Below, one piece after another: positions 8,850-17,273 of a stretch of DNA of 64,000 nucleotides. The notes beneath the pieces were generated by a model. The model had not been told where the DNA came from. It was given only the letters and a program-made list of their open reading frames with translations, and ran no database searches. A program made the translations under genes and the position numbers. Source of the DNA: Halobaculum roseum (GTDB taxonomy: Archaea; Halobacteriota; Halobacteria; Halobacteriales; Haloferacaceae); assembly GCF_019880245.1 (NCBI RefSeq), contig NZ_CP082287.1:124001-188000 (forward strand). The letters are read 5' to 3'. How positions within the stretch are numbered: position 1 is the stretch's first letter; the number at the start of each line of letters is the position of its first letter.

Positions 8850-9464
8850 ATGGAAGATTCAGCGGACGCACCCCCTTGTCGCTGCAAGGTGGGAACTGTT
8901 GCGACGGAATACGGGTTCGACGGCATCCATTCGGAACTAGTCGAACGGTGGGTTGGAGATAGAGGAGAATCTGGAACGAGCGTACGTTCCCTCGCGGACC
9001 GGTTCAATCAACGAATTCTTCGCGCAGAACTTAGGGCCGCTGACGTGGATCTTGTTGAGGGGCGAGTCGAGAATCTACACAGTCTACTCACGGACAAGAA
9101 TCGGCTGGAAGCGGTCCAGCTAGAAGCAAAGTCTTCGCTTGAGCGTGAGGGAGTGAACGTTGAAAAAGCGATGGATAAGTTCTGCTCCCATCAAACGATA
9201 TATCGGCATCTGCGAAACTGTCTCGACGCGGAAAAAGAGAAGAATGTCCTTTCAAAAGAGCATGAGCTCGACCGGGTTGGGTCGATTCAACATCGCACGG
9301 AGGCAGTGGTCGAAGATTCGATCAAAAGACTTCGTGACGGTAACAAGCTGGACATCGGCGAATTCGAGGTTCTGGTCAACGTTCGAGTTACGTGTGAATC
9401 GTGCGGCACACTACATGACTCAATCGACCTCATTGAGCGAGGTGGCTGTGACTGCCGACGCTGA
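8850..9464 (+). CDS. rdfA: RdfA-like protein (rod-determining factor A family)
   Basis: About 204 residues from ATG 8850; a GTG at 8808 would add 14 residues. The ATG is preferred because a TATA-like box near 8791 would start transcription around 8820. I recognise the haloarchaeal RdfA pattern: an N-terminal CRCKVG followed by a YGFDG helix, a helical middle, and a C-terminal zinc-ribbon-like CESCGTLHD...CDC. RdfA affects rod shape in Haloferax (known from the family). The gene is followed 52 bp later by the SMC-related partner, the usual pairing. Many haloarchaea carry several such pairs, so the cell-shape role here is not certain. Confidence 0.75.
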   Translation: MEDSADAPPCRCKVGTVATEYGFDGIHSELVERWVGDRGESGTSVRSLADRFNQRILRAELRAADVDLVEGRVENLHSLLTDKNRLEAVQLEAKSSLEREGVNVEKAMDKFCSHQTIYRHLRNCLDAEKEKNVLSKEHELDRVGSIQHRTEAVVEDSIKRLRDGNKLDIGEFEVLVNVRVTCESCGTLHDSIDLIERGGCDCRR

Positions 9465-9516
9465 CCGACGGTTCACAAAGGCTAGAGTTTTAGACGCGTC
9501 ACTGTTAACCTGTAAT

Positions 9517-11454
9517 ATGGAATCGGACGCACCGGTCGAAGTCGGCTCGACCCTCCACGTTGAGCAGATTGGCGGGATACAGGAGACTACAGTCTCCCTC
9601 GTCCCGGGTGTCAATGTTCTTGAAGGCCGGAATGCGACGAATCGAACCTCGTTCCTCCGAGCGATCATGGCTGCATTAGGAAGTACGGATGTATCGCTCA
9701 AGGGAGACGCCAAGAGGGGCATCGTCGAACTCGAGATAGGCCCTGAGACGTATACTCGAACTCTTGAACGTAAAGACGGCACCACAACTTTCGGGGGCGA
9801 CCCGTACTTGGATGATCCGACGCTTGCGGACCGCTTTGCGTTCTTGCTTGAGTCGAATGAAGCCCGGCGGAGTGTCGCGCGGGGGGATGATCTCCGGGAG
9901 GTTATCATGGACCCAGTTGATACAAAAAGTATCGAACAGGAGATCGAGAACACAGAATCCCGGCGGGCGGAGATCGACGAGCGGATCGAAGAACTCAAAG
10001 GACGCAAGTCTGAGCTCACGTCACTCCAGTCAGAGCGTCGGGAAATCCAGTCCACCTTGACGGATAAGCGGTCTGCATTGGAGGACGTCCGAGAAGAGAT
10101 TACCGAGGCTGACACTGCCGTTGACGAGATGCAAAAACGCCAGGAGGAACATCAAGAGGCTTTAACTGAGCTTGAAGAAGCACGCGAACGGTTGTCGAAT
10201 ATTTCCGACCGTATCGAGGACGAACGGGAACAGCTTGAAGCGCTAGAGAACGAACGATCCGAACTTCGAGAGGAGCGAGAGGAATTTCCAACCTCGTTCG
10301 AAGAGATCAGTGAAATCGGTCGTAAAACGGGCGAGCTGCAAGAACGTCGACGGTCACTTGGATCGCTCGTAGATCGTATTCAGAACATCGTACAGTTCAA
10401 CAATGAGCTACTCGATGACGCGGATTCGGACCTCCGGGATGCCCTCGTCGCCGAAACGGAGGATCCCACAGATCAGCTTCTTGAGGAACCAGGGTTACAG
10501 TGTTGGACCTGCGGGTCCGTTGTCGATCGCGAGGAGATCGAGGAGCGGTTGTCTGACCTGCGCGCCCTACGTCGGGAAAAGATGGAAGAGCGTCGTGAGA
10601 TTTCCGCGGAGTTAGATGAGCTACAAGACCGGAAGCGACGGATGGAAAAACATCAGCAGCGGCGTGAACAGATCGATCAGCAACTCCAGCAGATCGAGGA
10701 GCGACTCAGCCAAAACCGGACGACGATCGATGAACTCCAAGACGAGCGGGCTACCCTTCGGGATCGCGTCCAAGAGGCCGAGCGCGCCGTTGAGTCTCTG
10801 GAGCCTGATGACAATGAGAGGGTTCTCGAACTCAATAGACGCGAGACCGAGCTCGAGGTCACCATCGAACGACTCAAATCAGAGTTGTCTGAGATAGATG
10901 ACCGTATTGAGGAGGTGGAGGAGGCTGTCGCAGAGATTCCGGAACTCGAAGCTGAGCGGGAGACGGTGAACCAGCGGCTTGCAGAACTCCGCACCCGAAT
11001 CGAGGACTTAGAGCGCCAGGCTGTAACGGGCTTCAATGACCATATGGAACAGCTCATTGATCGACTCGGATACGAGAACATCGAACGCATCTGGATTGAA
11101 CGGCGCTCGCTGGGTGAAGGCGAGACCCGGCGTGGGACGTCAGAAACGCAATTTGATCTACACGTTGTCCGAACAACAGCTGAGGGAACAGCTTACGAAG
11201 ACACCGTGTCTCACCTCTCCGAGAGTGAACGAGAAGTGACCGGCCTCGTTTTTGCGCTCGCGGGTTACCTTGTTCATGATGTTCATGAACTGGTTCCGTT
11301 CATGCTCCTTGATTCGTTAGAGGCCATTGATGCCGACCGCATCGCGGCTGTCGTGGAGTACTTCAAGGAGTATACGGATTACCTCGTTGTCGCCCTATTG
11401 CCGGGGGACGCCGCTGCAGTTAACGACGGGTATAATCGAGTCACCACGATCTGA
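9517..11454 (+). CDS. Archaea-specific SMC-related (Rad50-like) protein next to RdfA
   Basis: 645 residues from ATG 9517. An N-terminal ABC half is followed by long coiled coils, a CWTC hook (Cys 329 and 332) like the Rad50 zinc hook, a second coiled coil and a C-terminal ABC half. The nucleotide site is altered: the Walker A region reads GRNATNRTS (residues 37-45), with Arg in place of the usual Lys. The signature region reads LSESE (from 567) instead of LSGGE, while the Walker B/D-loop MLLDSLEA (596 on) is kept. ATP use may therefore be weak. An in-frame upstream start at 9160 would overlap rdfA and is rejected. Confidence 0.83.
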   Translation: MESDAPVEVGSTLHVEQIGGIQETTVSLVPGVNVLEGRNATNRTSFLRAIMAALGSTDVSLKGDAKRGIVELEIGPETYTRTLERKDGTTTFGGDPYLDDPTLADRFAFLLESNEARRSVARGDDLREVIMDPVDTKSIEQEIENTESRRAEIDERIEELKGRKSELTSLQSERREIQSTLTDKRSALEDVREEITEADTAVDEMQKRQEEHQEALTELEEARERLSNISDRIEDEREQLEALENERSELREEREEFPTSFEEISEIGRKTGELQERRRSLGSLVDRIQNIVQFNNELLDDADSDLRDALVAETEDPTDQLLEEPGLQCWTCGSVVDREEIEERLSDLRALRREKMEERREISAELDELQDRKRRMEKHQQRREQIDQQLQQIEERLSQNRTTIDELQDERATLRDRVQEAERAVESLEPDDNERVLELNRRETELEVTIERLKSELSEIDDRIEEVEEAVAEIPELEAERETVNQRLAELRTRIEDLERQAVTGFNDHMEQLIDRLGYENIERIWIERRSLGEGETRRGTSETQFDLHVVRTTAEGTAYEDTVSHLSESEREVTGLVFALAGYLVHDVHELVPFMLLDSLEAIDADRIAAVVEYFKEYTDYLVVALLPGDAAAVNDGYNRVTTI

Positions 11455-11475
11455 TTGATCTCAAACTTGGACAAA

Positions 11476-12075
11476 TCATCTATTGATATCGTCCATTTCG
11501 TCAATATCGCGTATTACGCCAGGATCATCCACATCAACGATAATTGAGTGTGCGGCCTCCTCGAAGACCTGGCGGCCGCCGATATCACCCTCGACGGAAG
11601 CAAGCCTCCTGAAGTGATTCACGTCGAATAAGACGGGGTGGCCCCGTTGACCTCCGTACCCAGCCGCGACCGCTGTTACGTCTTTAGTTCGATAGAATTG
11701 AACGAGTGTATCAACAGTTTCAGTATCGATGAACGGCATGTCTGCCAGCACGAAGACAACAGCATCGATATCTTCTGGGATCGCATCAATTCCGGCGGCG
11801 ACAGATGTCGACTGCCCAGCATCGTGTTCCCGGTTGTATGCAACGCTAACGGGTAAATCACAAACTGCGGTCGTTACGCGCGCAGCGTCGTGTCCAGTAA
11901 CTACGACGATGGTATCTATGTCACTGTTAACCAGCGTCCGGGTCGCATGAGCCACTATCGGTTCTTCGTGAAGATGCCATAGTAGCTTATTTCCTTTTTC
12001 GAACCGTTGACTTGACCCAGCAGCGAGGACAACTCCCGCGATCGAGAGATCTGCCTGAAACTTCTTGCGTGTCAT
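11476..12075 (-). CDS. MocA/MobA-like molybdenum cofactor nucleotidyltransferase
   Basis: 199 residues from ATG 12075 (MTRKKF). The nucleotidyltransferase signature LAAGSSQRFEKGNKLLW lies near residues 18-34, then VVVTGHD and an LADMPFI metal-binding motif near residue 100. The family attaches cytidine to molybdopterin for enzymes of the xanthine dehydrogenase type. That matches the hydroxylase encoded at 0-3.8 kb, although the RdfA-SMC pair lies between them. It converges on the SMC gene. A longer reading from further upstream is possible but lacks family similarity. Confidence 0.82.
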   Translation of the reverse strand: MTRKKFQADLSIAGVVLAAGSSQRFEKGNKLLWHLHEEPIVAHATRTLVNSDIDTIVVVTGHDAARVTTAVCDLPVSVAYNREHDAGQSTSVAAGIDAIPEDIDAVVFVLADMPFIDTETVDTLVQFYRTKDVTAVAAGYGGQRGHPVLFDVNHFRRLASVEGDIGGRQVFEEAAHSIIVDVDDPGVIRDIDEMDDINR

Positions 12076-12458
12076 ACTGATTGTTTGTACATTGTGTAAA
12101 GAGCCCCTTTGGGCTACTGGATTGGTGTCTTCATTCTCTGGGTAGAAGAAGTTATTCAATATTGAAATGAAAATGAGATGAAGTGATCGTCTGAGTGTAA
12201 TTGCCACAAACCTTCCCCCCGATTATCGTTGCGAGTGCCTCAAAATGTAGAATCTATGGAGTCCAACCTGCTCTACAGAAGTTGAGGCTGGTCTTCTCAA
12301 TACATGCGATCCTCGAACCGCTCCATGGTCAACAGAGAATTAAACCCCAGTATTTTCGTAGCTTTCACTCCTAACATTCTTTACAGTACATACCGTATCC
12401 ACATTCAACGATATCCATCGACCGAGACACCTTCGAGAACACAAGCGAGGACGAGCTC
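12076..12458. other. Intergenic region of 383 bp with AT-rich promoter-like DNA
   Basis: No gene is supported here. The left half is AT-rich and should hold the promoter of the MocA-like gene on the minus strand. Upstream of the winged-helix gene, ATA at 12411-12413 stands where I would expect its ATG, in frame with the downstream coding sequence. A run of TTACAGTACATACC lies about 30 bp before that position and may be the promoter. Confidence 0.5.
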
Positions 12459-12782
12459 GTGGATCTTTCTGTCCCAGATCAGGTACTGGGGTTCCTCGTC
12501 GCCAACGAGGAACGTGCGTTCAAGGCCCACGAAATCGCCTCCCAGATTGGCGTCGACGAGGGCGCGGTTAGCACCGCTCTGTCGCGATTGAAGGGCCGTG
12601 ACCTCGTTGAGCACAAGGCGACGTACTGGGCGGTGACCGATGACGCCGAACGCCTCGAAGGATATAGTGGCTACGAGCGAGTGACAGCGCTGTTCAACGA
12701 ACAATTCGGCGAAGAAGACAAGGAAGCGTGGCGCGAGCACGCACCCGAGGAACCTCACCCGAGCGTCGAGGACGACCAGTGA
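12459..12782 (+). CDS. MarR-like winged-helix protein, probable antitoxin-side partner of a broken toxin gene
   Basis: 107 residues from GTG 12459. The recognition region is HEIASQIGVDEGAVSTALSRL. The open frame extends upstream without a start codon to ATA 12411, and the extra 16 codons (SIDRDTFENTSEDEL) look like the normal N-terminus, so the original ATG may have mutated to ATA. The stop overlaps the next start by 4 bases (GTGA), the arrangement of a two-gene operon. The downstream gene is cut off by an IS remnant, so this gene may be decaying with its partner. Confidence 0.65.
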   Translation: MDLSVPDQVLGFLVANEERAFKAHEIASQIGVDEGAVSTALSRLKGRDLVEHKATYWAVTDDAERLEGYSGYERVTALFNEQFGEEDKEAWREHAPEEPHPSVEDDQ

Positions 12783-12830
12783 CCGACGAAGAGACCCTGA
12801 TTTTCGAGCGTGGCGACACCCGAGCCCGCG
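12779..12830 (+). pseudogene. N-terminal stub of the downstream operon gene (possibly MazF/PemK-like toxin)
   Basis: From GTG 12779 the frame reads MTDEETLIFERGD and then runs into IS6-type sequence. The L-x-FERGD pattern resembles what I recall of haloarchaeal MazF/PemK-like proteins encoded after this type of winged-helix gene. Only about 13 codons survive, so the family is a guess. The joint with the IS remnant lies somewhere in 12805-12830. Confidence 0.4.
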
Positions 12831-13381
12831 ATGAAGCCCGGTATCCGACTCCATCTGGCTGTACTATCACTTTCGGATACAGTTTTGATTCTCGATACAT
12901 TGGGTGTCAAGCGCTGTCGATCAACTGTTCACAACTGGGTGCAGAACGCAGATCTACAGCCCCTCGACGGTGCGAACCCGGATCACGTCGCGGTTGACGA
13001 GACCGTGATCCAACTCAACGACGAACGGTTCTGGCTGTACGCAGCTGTCGATCCCGACACGAACCGCTTGCTGCACGTTAAGCTCTCTCCGACGAGAAAT
13101 CAAGCGATTATCGAGATGTTTCTCGCCGAACTTCGCGAGAAACATCTCGTCGATGATGCGCTCTTTCTCGTCGATTCTGCACCGTGGCTGCAAGCAGCTC
13201 TCCACTGTCACAGCCTCGAGTACAGATACGAGAAACACGGTACTCGGAACAGCGTCGAATGTGTCTTTCGAGAACTAAAACGTCGAACAAACCAGTTCTC
13301 AAACGTTTCAGCCATGCCGAAGCAGATACCGTCGAACATTGGCTTCAAGCGTTCGCCTTCGCATGGAACCAGCTTATCTGA
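12810..13381 (+). pseudogene. IS6-family transposase remnant, frameshifted
   Basis: DDE transposase with visible catalytic regions HVAVDETVIQL (Asp), LFLVDSAPWLQ (Asp) and NSVECVFRELKRR (Glu). The N-terminal helix-turn-helix is cut short at the left joint. Near 13305-13307 a TTT run shifts the frame: up to NQFSNV the reading is normal, then the family C-terminus SHAEADTVEHWLQAFAF continues in another frame to TGA 13379-13381. Loss of one T from a TTTT run explains it. Neither clear terminal repeats nor a target duplication was found, so this is an old remnant. Confidence 0.85.
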
Positions 13382-13480
13382 ACACTACCGAATACGCGCT
13401 CTGTATCTATCATCCGAACCTTACCACTAGTAGCCGGTTCCGGATTTTCGGGGCACGAACTCATCAGGCCGGCCGATACT

Positions 13481-13517
13481 CATAATACCCCATAATTAGA
13501 ATCGTGGGGTAATTATG
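13481..13517. promoter_or_regulatory. Nested inverted repeats overlapping a start codon
   Basis: CATAATACCCCA (13481-13492) pairs with TGGGGTAATTATG (13505-13517) with one bulged base. A shorter perfect pair CATAATTA (13491-13498) and TAATTATG (13510-13517) is nested inside. The ATG of the next gene (13515-13517) lies in the right arm. This could be an operator for self-repression or an RNA hairpin hiding the start. Confidence 0.5.
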
Positions 13518-13871
13518 CCCGGGGAGTCACCACCGGCACCGCCCGAGGATGCGCCCGCGTACGTCGTCGACCCACTCAAACGGCAGCCGGCAGACCTTCT
13601 CCGCGATATCGCGGCCTGGTCGGCCGAGCTCGCAGACCACAAAACGACCACCGGACTCGACGGTGATTACCAGGAGGAATTTCGTCGTCGCGTCGAAGCT
13701 GCGGGGTACTCAGCTGACCCCTCCGACTACGAGGGCGTTCCCGATCGTGCGTACATCTCGATCAAGGAACCACAAGATGGGTACGAGTATGCCTACTGGC
13801 AGTGGCGCTCCGAGCCCGACGTCGATGCACCCGATAGGAACCAAGCGATCGGGTCACTCGACGAGTCGTAA
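13515..13871 (+). CDS. Hypothetical acidic haloarchaeal protein
   Basis: 118 residues that I do not recognise. The N-terminus is proline-rich (PGESPPAPPEDAP). A helical middle part (ADLLRDIAAWSAELADHK) is followed by an aromatic-rich C-terminal part (GYEYAYWQWRSEPD). There is no signal peptide, no Cys and no membrane span. Acidic codon-biased composition supports a real gene. The start sits in an inverted repeat. It lies between the IS remnant and the TFB-like gene and converges on the latter. Confidence 0.6.
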   Translation: MPGESPPAPPEDAPAYVVDPLKRQPADLLRDIAAWSAELADHKTTTGLDGDYQEEFRRRVEAAGYSADPSDYEGVPDRAYISIKEPQDGYEYAYWQWRSEPDVDAPDRNQAIGSLDES

Positions 13872-13902
13872 GGGGTGCTGCACGCGCCATCTCAGGTCAA
13901 CG

Positions 13903-14535
13903 TCACTCCGCCTCGAGGACAGCTTCCAACTCGTTGCGACGTGTGTACGTTGTCATGGGCGTTGTCCCCGCCATTGCAGCGATTTCCTCCTGCGTTGGCG
14001 ATGACGCGAGATCGACGAGCCCGTACGCGTAGACGAGACACGCAGCAGCGATTCCTGCTCGCGAGCGATTGATCGTTTTGCCCGAATCCTCGAGTGCTTC
14101 AAGACAGGCGAACGCCTCCGTTGCCACTGAGTCGGGTGGATCTGCTTCGAAACAAAGCTGAATGAGGACGATCTCAACATCTGTGAGCATCAACGGTACC
14201 TCACCCGTGCCCTGCAGTTGCTTGACCGCCTCTCGAGCAGCGAGTTCGTCGACATTGAGAGTAGCTGCGATCCGACACAATGGCCGCGGGAGCCCGGCCG
14301 CGATGCTCTCGATCCGGAGCGCGGCGGCAGCGAAGGGTCGAACACCACGGCCACGGAGTAGATCGTGCTCATTCGCGACGACAAGTTGGTCACTCGCTGC
14401 TTCGCCAACTCGATCGGGGAGGCCGAGCTCTCGAACCGCGCTCGCGATCGCGGCGGCGCTCTTCCCCCGGTTCGAGGCCGCCTTCGTGTCTGCAGCGTCA
14501 AACTCTGGGATAGTTAGATCCGCATCTAACTTGCG
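13903..14535 (-). pseudogene. TFB/TFIIB-like gene lacking a start codon and the zinc ribbon
   Basis: An open minus-strand frame of 211 codons encodes two cyclin-fold repeats like those of archaeal TFB. The first repeat is around ASNRGKSAAAIASAVRELGLPD and the second around SRAGIAAACLVYAYGLV then TQEEIAAMAGTT. No ATG or GTG starts the frame: a TAG precedes it at 14536-14538, and a TTG at about 14280 would remove the first repeat. The zinc ribbon and B-finger are absent. It is either a decayed TFB or a start-less relic. TFB paralogues are common in haloarchaea. Confidence 0.6.
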
Positions 14536-14574
14536 CTAATATTACCGTTGTGGGATCGTCGTGTCCCAGCCACT

Positions 14575-14880
14575 CTAGTGGTCGTCCGTAGTGTCAGACC
14601 CAAGCCGGTTCGAAAGCTGGTCGAACCGATCTTGTGCCCCTTCGGCCCGCGATTCCGTCTCCCGCTCGTTGTACACGGCACCGACCAGTTCCTGTGACTT
14701 AACGGTCACCTCGAGGACGGCATCCTGGTGGCGGCCATCCTCGGGTAGCTCACTCTCGTCGACGACGAGTTGACGGAGCCCATCCGGTGTCGTCACCTCC
14801 AAAACGGCGAGGTCGCCCTCGAAGCGGTCAACCACTGCTGTGTGCTTTCCGTCCGGGACGTCGGCGGTATCATCAGCCAT
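14575..14880 (-). CDS. DUF3006 domain protein
   Basis: 101 residues. The body HTAVVDRFEGDLAVLEV...QLVVDESELPEDGRHQDAVLEV is a DUF3006 beta-domain, with a charged helical tail. The family is uncharacterised and is typically encoded beside ComEC-like metallo-beta-lactamase proteins, as here. Its ATG overlaps the upstream stop by one base (TGATG), so the two are coupled. Confidence 0.88.
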   Translation of the reverse strand: MADDTADVPDGKHTAVVDRFEGDLAVLEVTTPDGLRQLVVDESELPEDGRHQDAVLEVTVKSQELVGAVYNERETESRAEGAQDRFDQLSNRLGSDTTDDH

Positions 14881-16322
14881 CAGTTGTACTCCTCCTGCAG
14901 CACGATTGTCTCATCCTCTGTTCGGACAGTTACTGTATCCCCGCCATTGTTCCAGACTGGTGCAGATGCTCCCCAGTAGAGGTCTGTTGTTGTATCCGAG
15001 CCACCCCCCGTGTGTACGGTGATCTGCGCACCGGGCTCGAGCGTCGTTCCCTCAGGAACGGTGTAGATGTGGTCAGCGGCGTCCTCGACTGTCCACCCCG
15101 AGAGATCGAGCTCGGTGTCACCGGTGTTCTCGAAGACGAGGTACTCGTCGTTCAGGTTCTCGCGATCGTTCCCTTCGGCGTCCGCGTGCACCTCGACGAG
15201 CTCGAGCGCGCCGGGATCGGATCCGCCGTCGGTTATAGCCGGTGTCGACGTTGCGGTCGGCGTCACTGTCTGGACGCTGCCGCCCACAGCTGTGATCACA
15301 GCGCGCTGCTCGAGGGGTGTGCTCGTGCCCGGTTCGACCGGGTCACCATCACGAATCGCGAGCGGATCCGTCGGTGCTTGGGCTTGCGTTTTGACCGTGA
15401 CCGCTGAGCCGTTAGTCTTCATGACAACCGTGCCGTGGGTCGCCGTCCAGTAGGTCGGGATCGACCGTTCGGCGAACCGCTCCAGGACGACCTCATGTGG
15501 GTGACCGTACTGCGAGTCGTAGGCGCTGGAGATCACCGCTACTTCTGGCGAGACAAGATCAAGAAGCTCGGAGCTGGAGCTACTGTCGCTGCCGTGGTGG
15601 CCGGCCTTGAAGATGGTCGCGTTGAGTGACTCGCCGTACTCCTCAACGAGGTACTCCTCTTGACGCTCCTCGGCGTCCCCGGTGTGGAGGAAGCTTGTCT
15701 GGCCGAACGTCATGTGGAGCACGATCCCGTTCTCGTTGCGCCCGTCGACATCCAGATAGGGATCGGGAGGCCCGAGCACGCGAGTGTCGACGCCCTCGAA
15801 CGGAAGATCGTCACCCTCCCGGACCTCATACAGCGTGACATCGTACTCTTCAACGGCGTCGAGATACGCCTCGTACGTCTGCGTGCTCGCGGCGATCCCG
15901 GGGTCGTACACGGCGCCGACGCCCTCGCCTTCGGTTTCGAGGTATTCGATCACCGCGGCGTTGCCCCCGATATGGTCCGCGTCATTGTGGGTGACGACGA
16001 GGTGGTCGATCCGATCGATGTCGTGCTCCTTGAGATACGACAGGACGTGTTCCCCGTCAGTACGGAAGTCGCCCGTGTCGATGAGCATCGTCTCACCTGT
16101 GGGCCCGATGATGAGCGTGCTCGCAGACTGGCCCACGTTGATGAAGTGAATCTCCATCGTGCCCTCGGGCGCCGGCTGTTGCGTCTGCTCAGCTGTGGGT
16201 GTGTCAGATGTGGACGGTACCGGTGACCCACCGCCATCCGTGACACCCGGTGTTCCCCCAGTACAGCCCGCGAGAACGACGATGACCGCGACGACCAGGG
16301 CTGTGTGCCATCTCCGATACAT
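14880..16322 (-). CDS. Exported ComEC-type metallo-beta-lactamase lipoprotein with C-terminal lamin-tail domain
   Basis: 480 residues from ATG 16322. A signal peptide ends in the lipobox VLAGC, followed by a Ser/Thr/Pro linker. The metallo-beta-lactamase domain is like the ComEC/Rec2 C-terminal domain: FINVGQSASTLI, LIDTGD, the metal motif THNDADHIGG, LHTGDAEE and KAGHHGSD. After a Thr-rich linker, a lamin-tail-like beta domain (ELVEVHADAEGNDRENLNDE, then LDLSGWTVED) ends the protein. It probably hydrolyses an extracellular phosphodiester such as nucleic acid outside the cell; the substrate is unproven. Paired with the DUF3006 gene. Confidence 0.87.
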   Translation of the reverse strand: MYRRWHTALVVAVIVVLAGCTGGTPGVTDGGGSPVPSTSDTPTAEQTQQPAPEGTMEIHFINVGQSASTLIIGPTGETMLIDTGDFRTDGEHVLSYLKEHDIDRIDHLVVTHNDADHIGGNAAVIEYLETEGEGVGAVYDPGIAASTQTYEAYLDAVEEYDVTLYEVREGDDLPFEGVDTRVLGPPDPYLDVDGRNENGIVLHMTFGQTSFLHTGDAEERQEEYLVEEYGESLNATIFKAGHHGSDSSSSSELLDLVSPEVAVISSAYDSQYGHPHEVVLERFAERSIPTYWTATHGTVVMKTNGSAVTVKTQAQAPTDPLAIRDGDPVEPGTSTPLEQRAVITAVGGSVQTVTPTATSTPAITDGGSDPGALELVEVHADAEGNDRENLNDEYLVFENTGDTELDLSGWTVEDAADHIYTVPEGTTLEPGAQITVHTGGGSDTTTDLYWGASAPVWNNGGDTVTVRTEDETIVLQEEYN

Positions 16323-16467
16323 TCGCAATCAGTAGAGTGGGCCGGCACTAAGTGTGTCCGGTGGGGTGATGACTACCTCGAATATCCTGTCGCGTGCTCC
16401 GGGGTTTTCAGGCACCGACTCAGGGAGCTCTCATTTCGGCCATATTCGTCAGGGCAGCCGCAACTGT

Positions 16468-16698
16468 TCAAGATCTCTTTGGACCATCAAGGGACATGCC
16501 CAACATATACCCGCCTGCTAAGAAGGAAATGCTCACGAACAGAAGCGTAAAATTCTCATGAGAGATCCTGCCAGTCAACCCGGCACCTACGAGCACGAAT
16601 AGCACAACTACGGCTACGGTCCCGGTCTGTCCAGCTGATGGCACGAGCGCCGTCACATTAGTGGATAGGTCCGATGTTGTATTATTTTCACCGCTCAC
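16468..16698 (-). CDS. Small two-span membrane protein
   Basis: 76 residues with a polar N-terminus, then two hydrophobic segments (AVVVLFVLVGAGLTG and LLFVSISFLAGGYMLGMSL). The last segment resembles that of the small membrane protein at 58495-58683 (ILLAGGSFLFGIQ), so the two may be relatives. Function unknown. Its start overlaps the end of the upstream PIN-like gene by 4 bp. Confidence 0.6.
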   Translation of the reverse strand: MSGENNTTSDLSTNVTALVPSAGQTGTVAVVVLFVLVGAGLTGRISHENFTLLFVSISFLAGGYMLGMSLDGPKRS

Positions 16699-16997
16699 TC
16701 GCTATTTGCCACGTCGTTGACGGTATCGAGAGGTACCAGCTCAACGCCGACGGCGTCGTAGGCTCTATCGGTTGAGATGATCGGCTTGCTGCGAGTGTGG
16801 GCGTTTCCTGTCTGGACCGCTTCGTTCGGTGTCAGGCCGTATTCGTCGATGAATGCGGTTGCGGTGAGAAACAGAAATCCGTTGTAGGTCGTGAGTGAGG
16901 TGTGGACGTCATACTCCTCGAGGGCAGCCTCGGCATCTGCCTTGAGCCAATCTGATGGCTTCGTTAGCGCAAACAGAAAATCGCTTTCGACGTACAT
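16695..16997 (-). CDS. Shortened VapC-type PIN toxin
   Basis: 100 residues against about 130 for the family. It opens with the PIN motif MYVESDFLFAL (first Asp) and ends with IISTDRAYDAVGVELVPLD (late Asp). The central part is missing: after VHTSLTTYNGFL, where a Glu-containing helix is expected, the text jumps to TATAFIDEYGLTPNEAVQ. Loss of the middle acidic residue suggests an inactive toxin. It follows the AbrB-type antitoxin gene by 6 bp. Confidence 0.65.
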   Translation of the reverse strand: MYVESDFLFALTKPSDWLKADAEAALEEYDVHTSLTTYNGFLFLTATAFIDEYGLTPNEAVQTGNAHTRSKPIISTDRAYDAVGVELVPLDTVNDVANSE

Positions 16998-17003
16998 TGG
17001 GAC

Positions 17004-17273
17004 CTACTCCTCGTCGCCGCGTCCGTCGTGCTCCTCGCGCTCGGCGTCGATCTCCTCGCGCGCCTTTCGACGAGCTTCCGCTTTCAGTTCGTCAGAGGGC
17101 GTCCCCGAAAGCGAGTCGCCAACTGCGTCTTCGACCGCTGAAAGCGGATTATCTGCCACGGGGAGCAACGCAACATGAGAGGGCAACTCTACGATGCGAT
17201 ATCGCTCGCCGAAAGGCTCGCGAATGTCCTTCGGCAAGTAGATTCGCCCACGATCGTCGGTTTTCGGGCCCAT
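17004..17273 (-). CDS. AbrB/MazE-type antitoxin (VapB-like)
   Basis: 89 residues from ATG 17273 (MGPKTDDRGRIYLPKDIREPFGERY is the typical swapped-hairpin AbrB start; a longer reading adds only MHPTPPIAG). The acidic helical tail probably wraps the toxin. It is followed after 6 bp by the shortened PIN gene. AbrB-type antitoxins usually repress their own promoter. Confidence 0.8.
   Translation of the reverse strand: MGPKTDDRGRIYLPKDIREPFGERYRIVELPSHVALLPVADNPLSAVEDAVGDSLSGTPSDELKAEARRKAREEIDAEREEHDGRGDEE

Noticed and set aside
9160-9516. Upstream start extension for the SMC-related gene
   Set aside because: It overlaps the RdfA coding region completely and encodes basic, non-haloarchaeal sequence.
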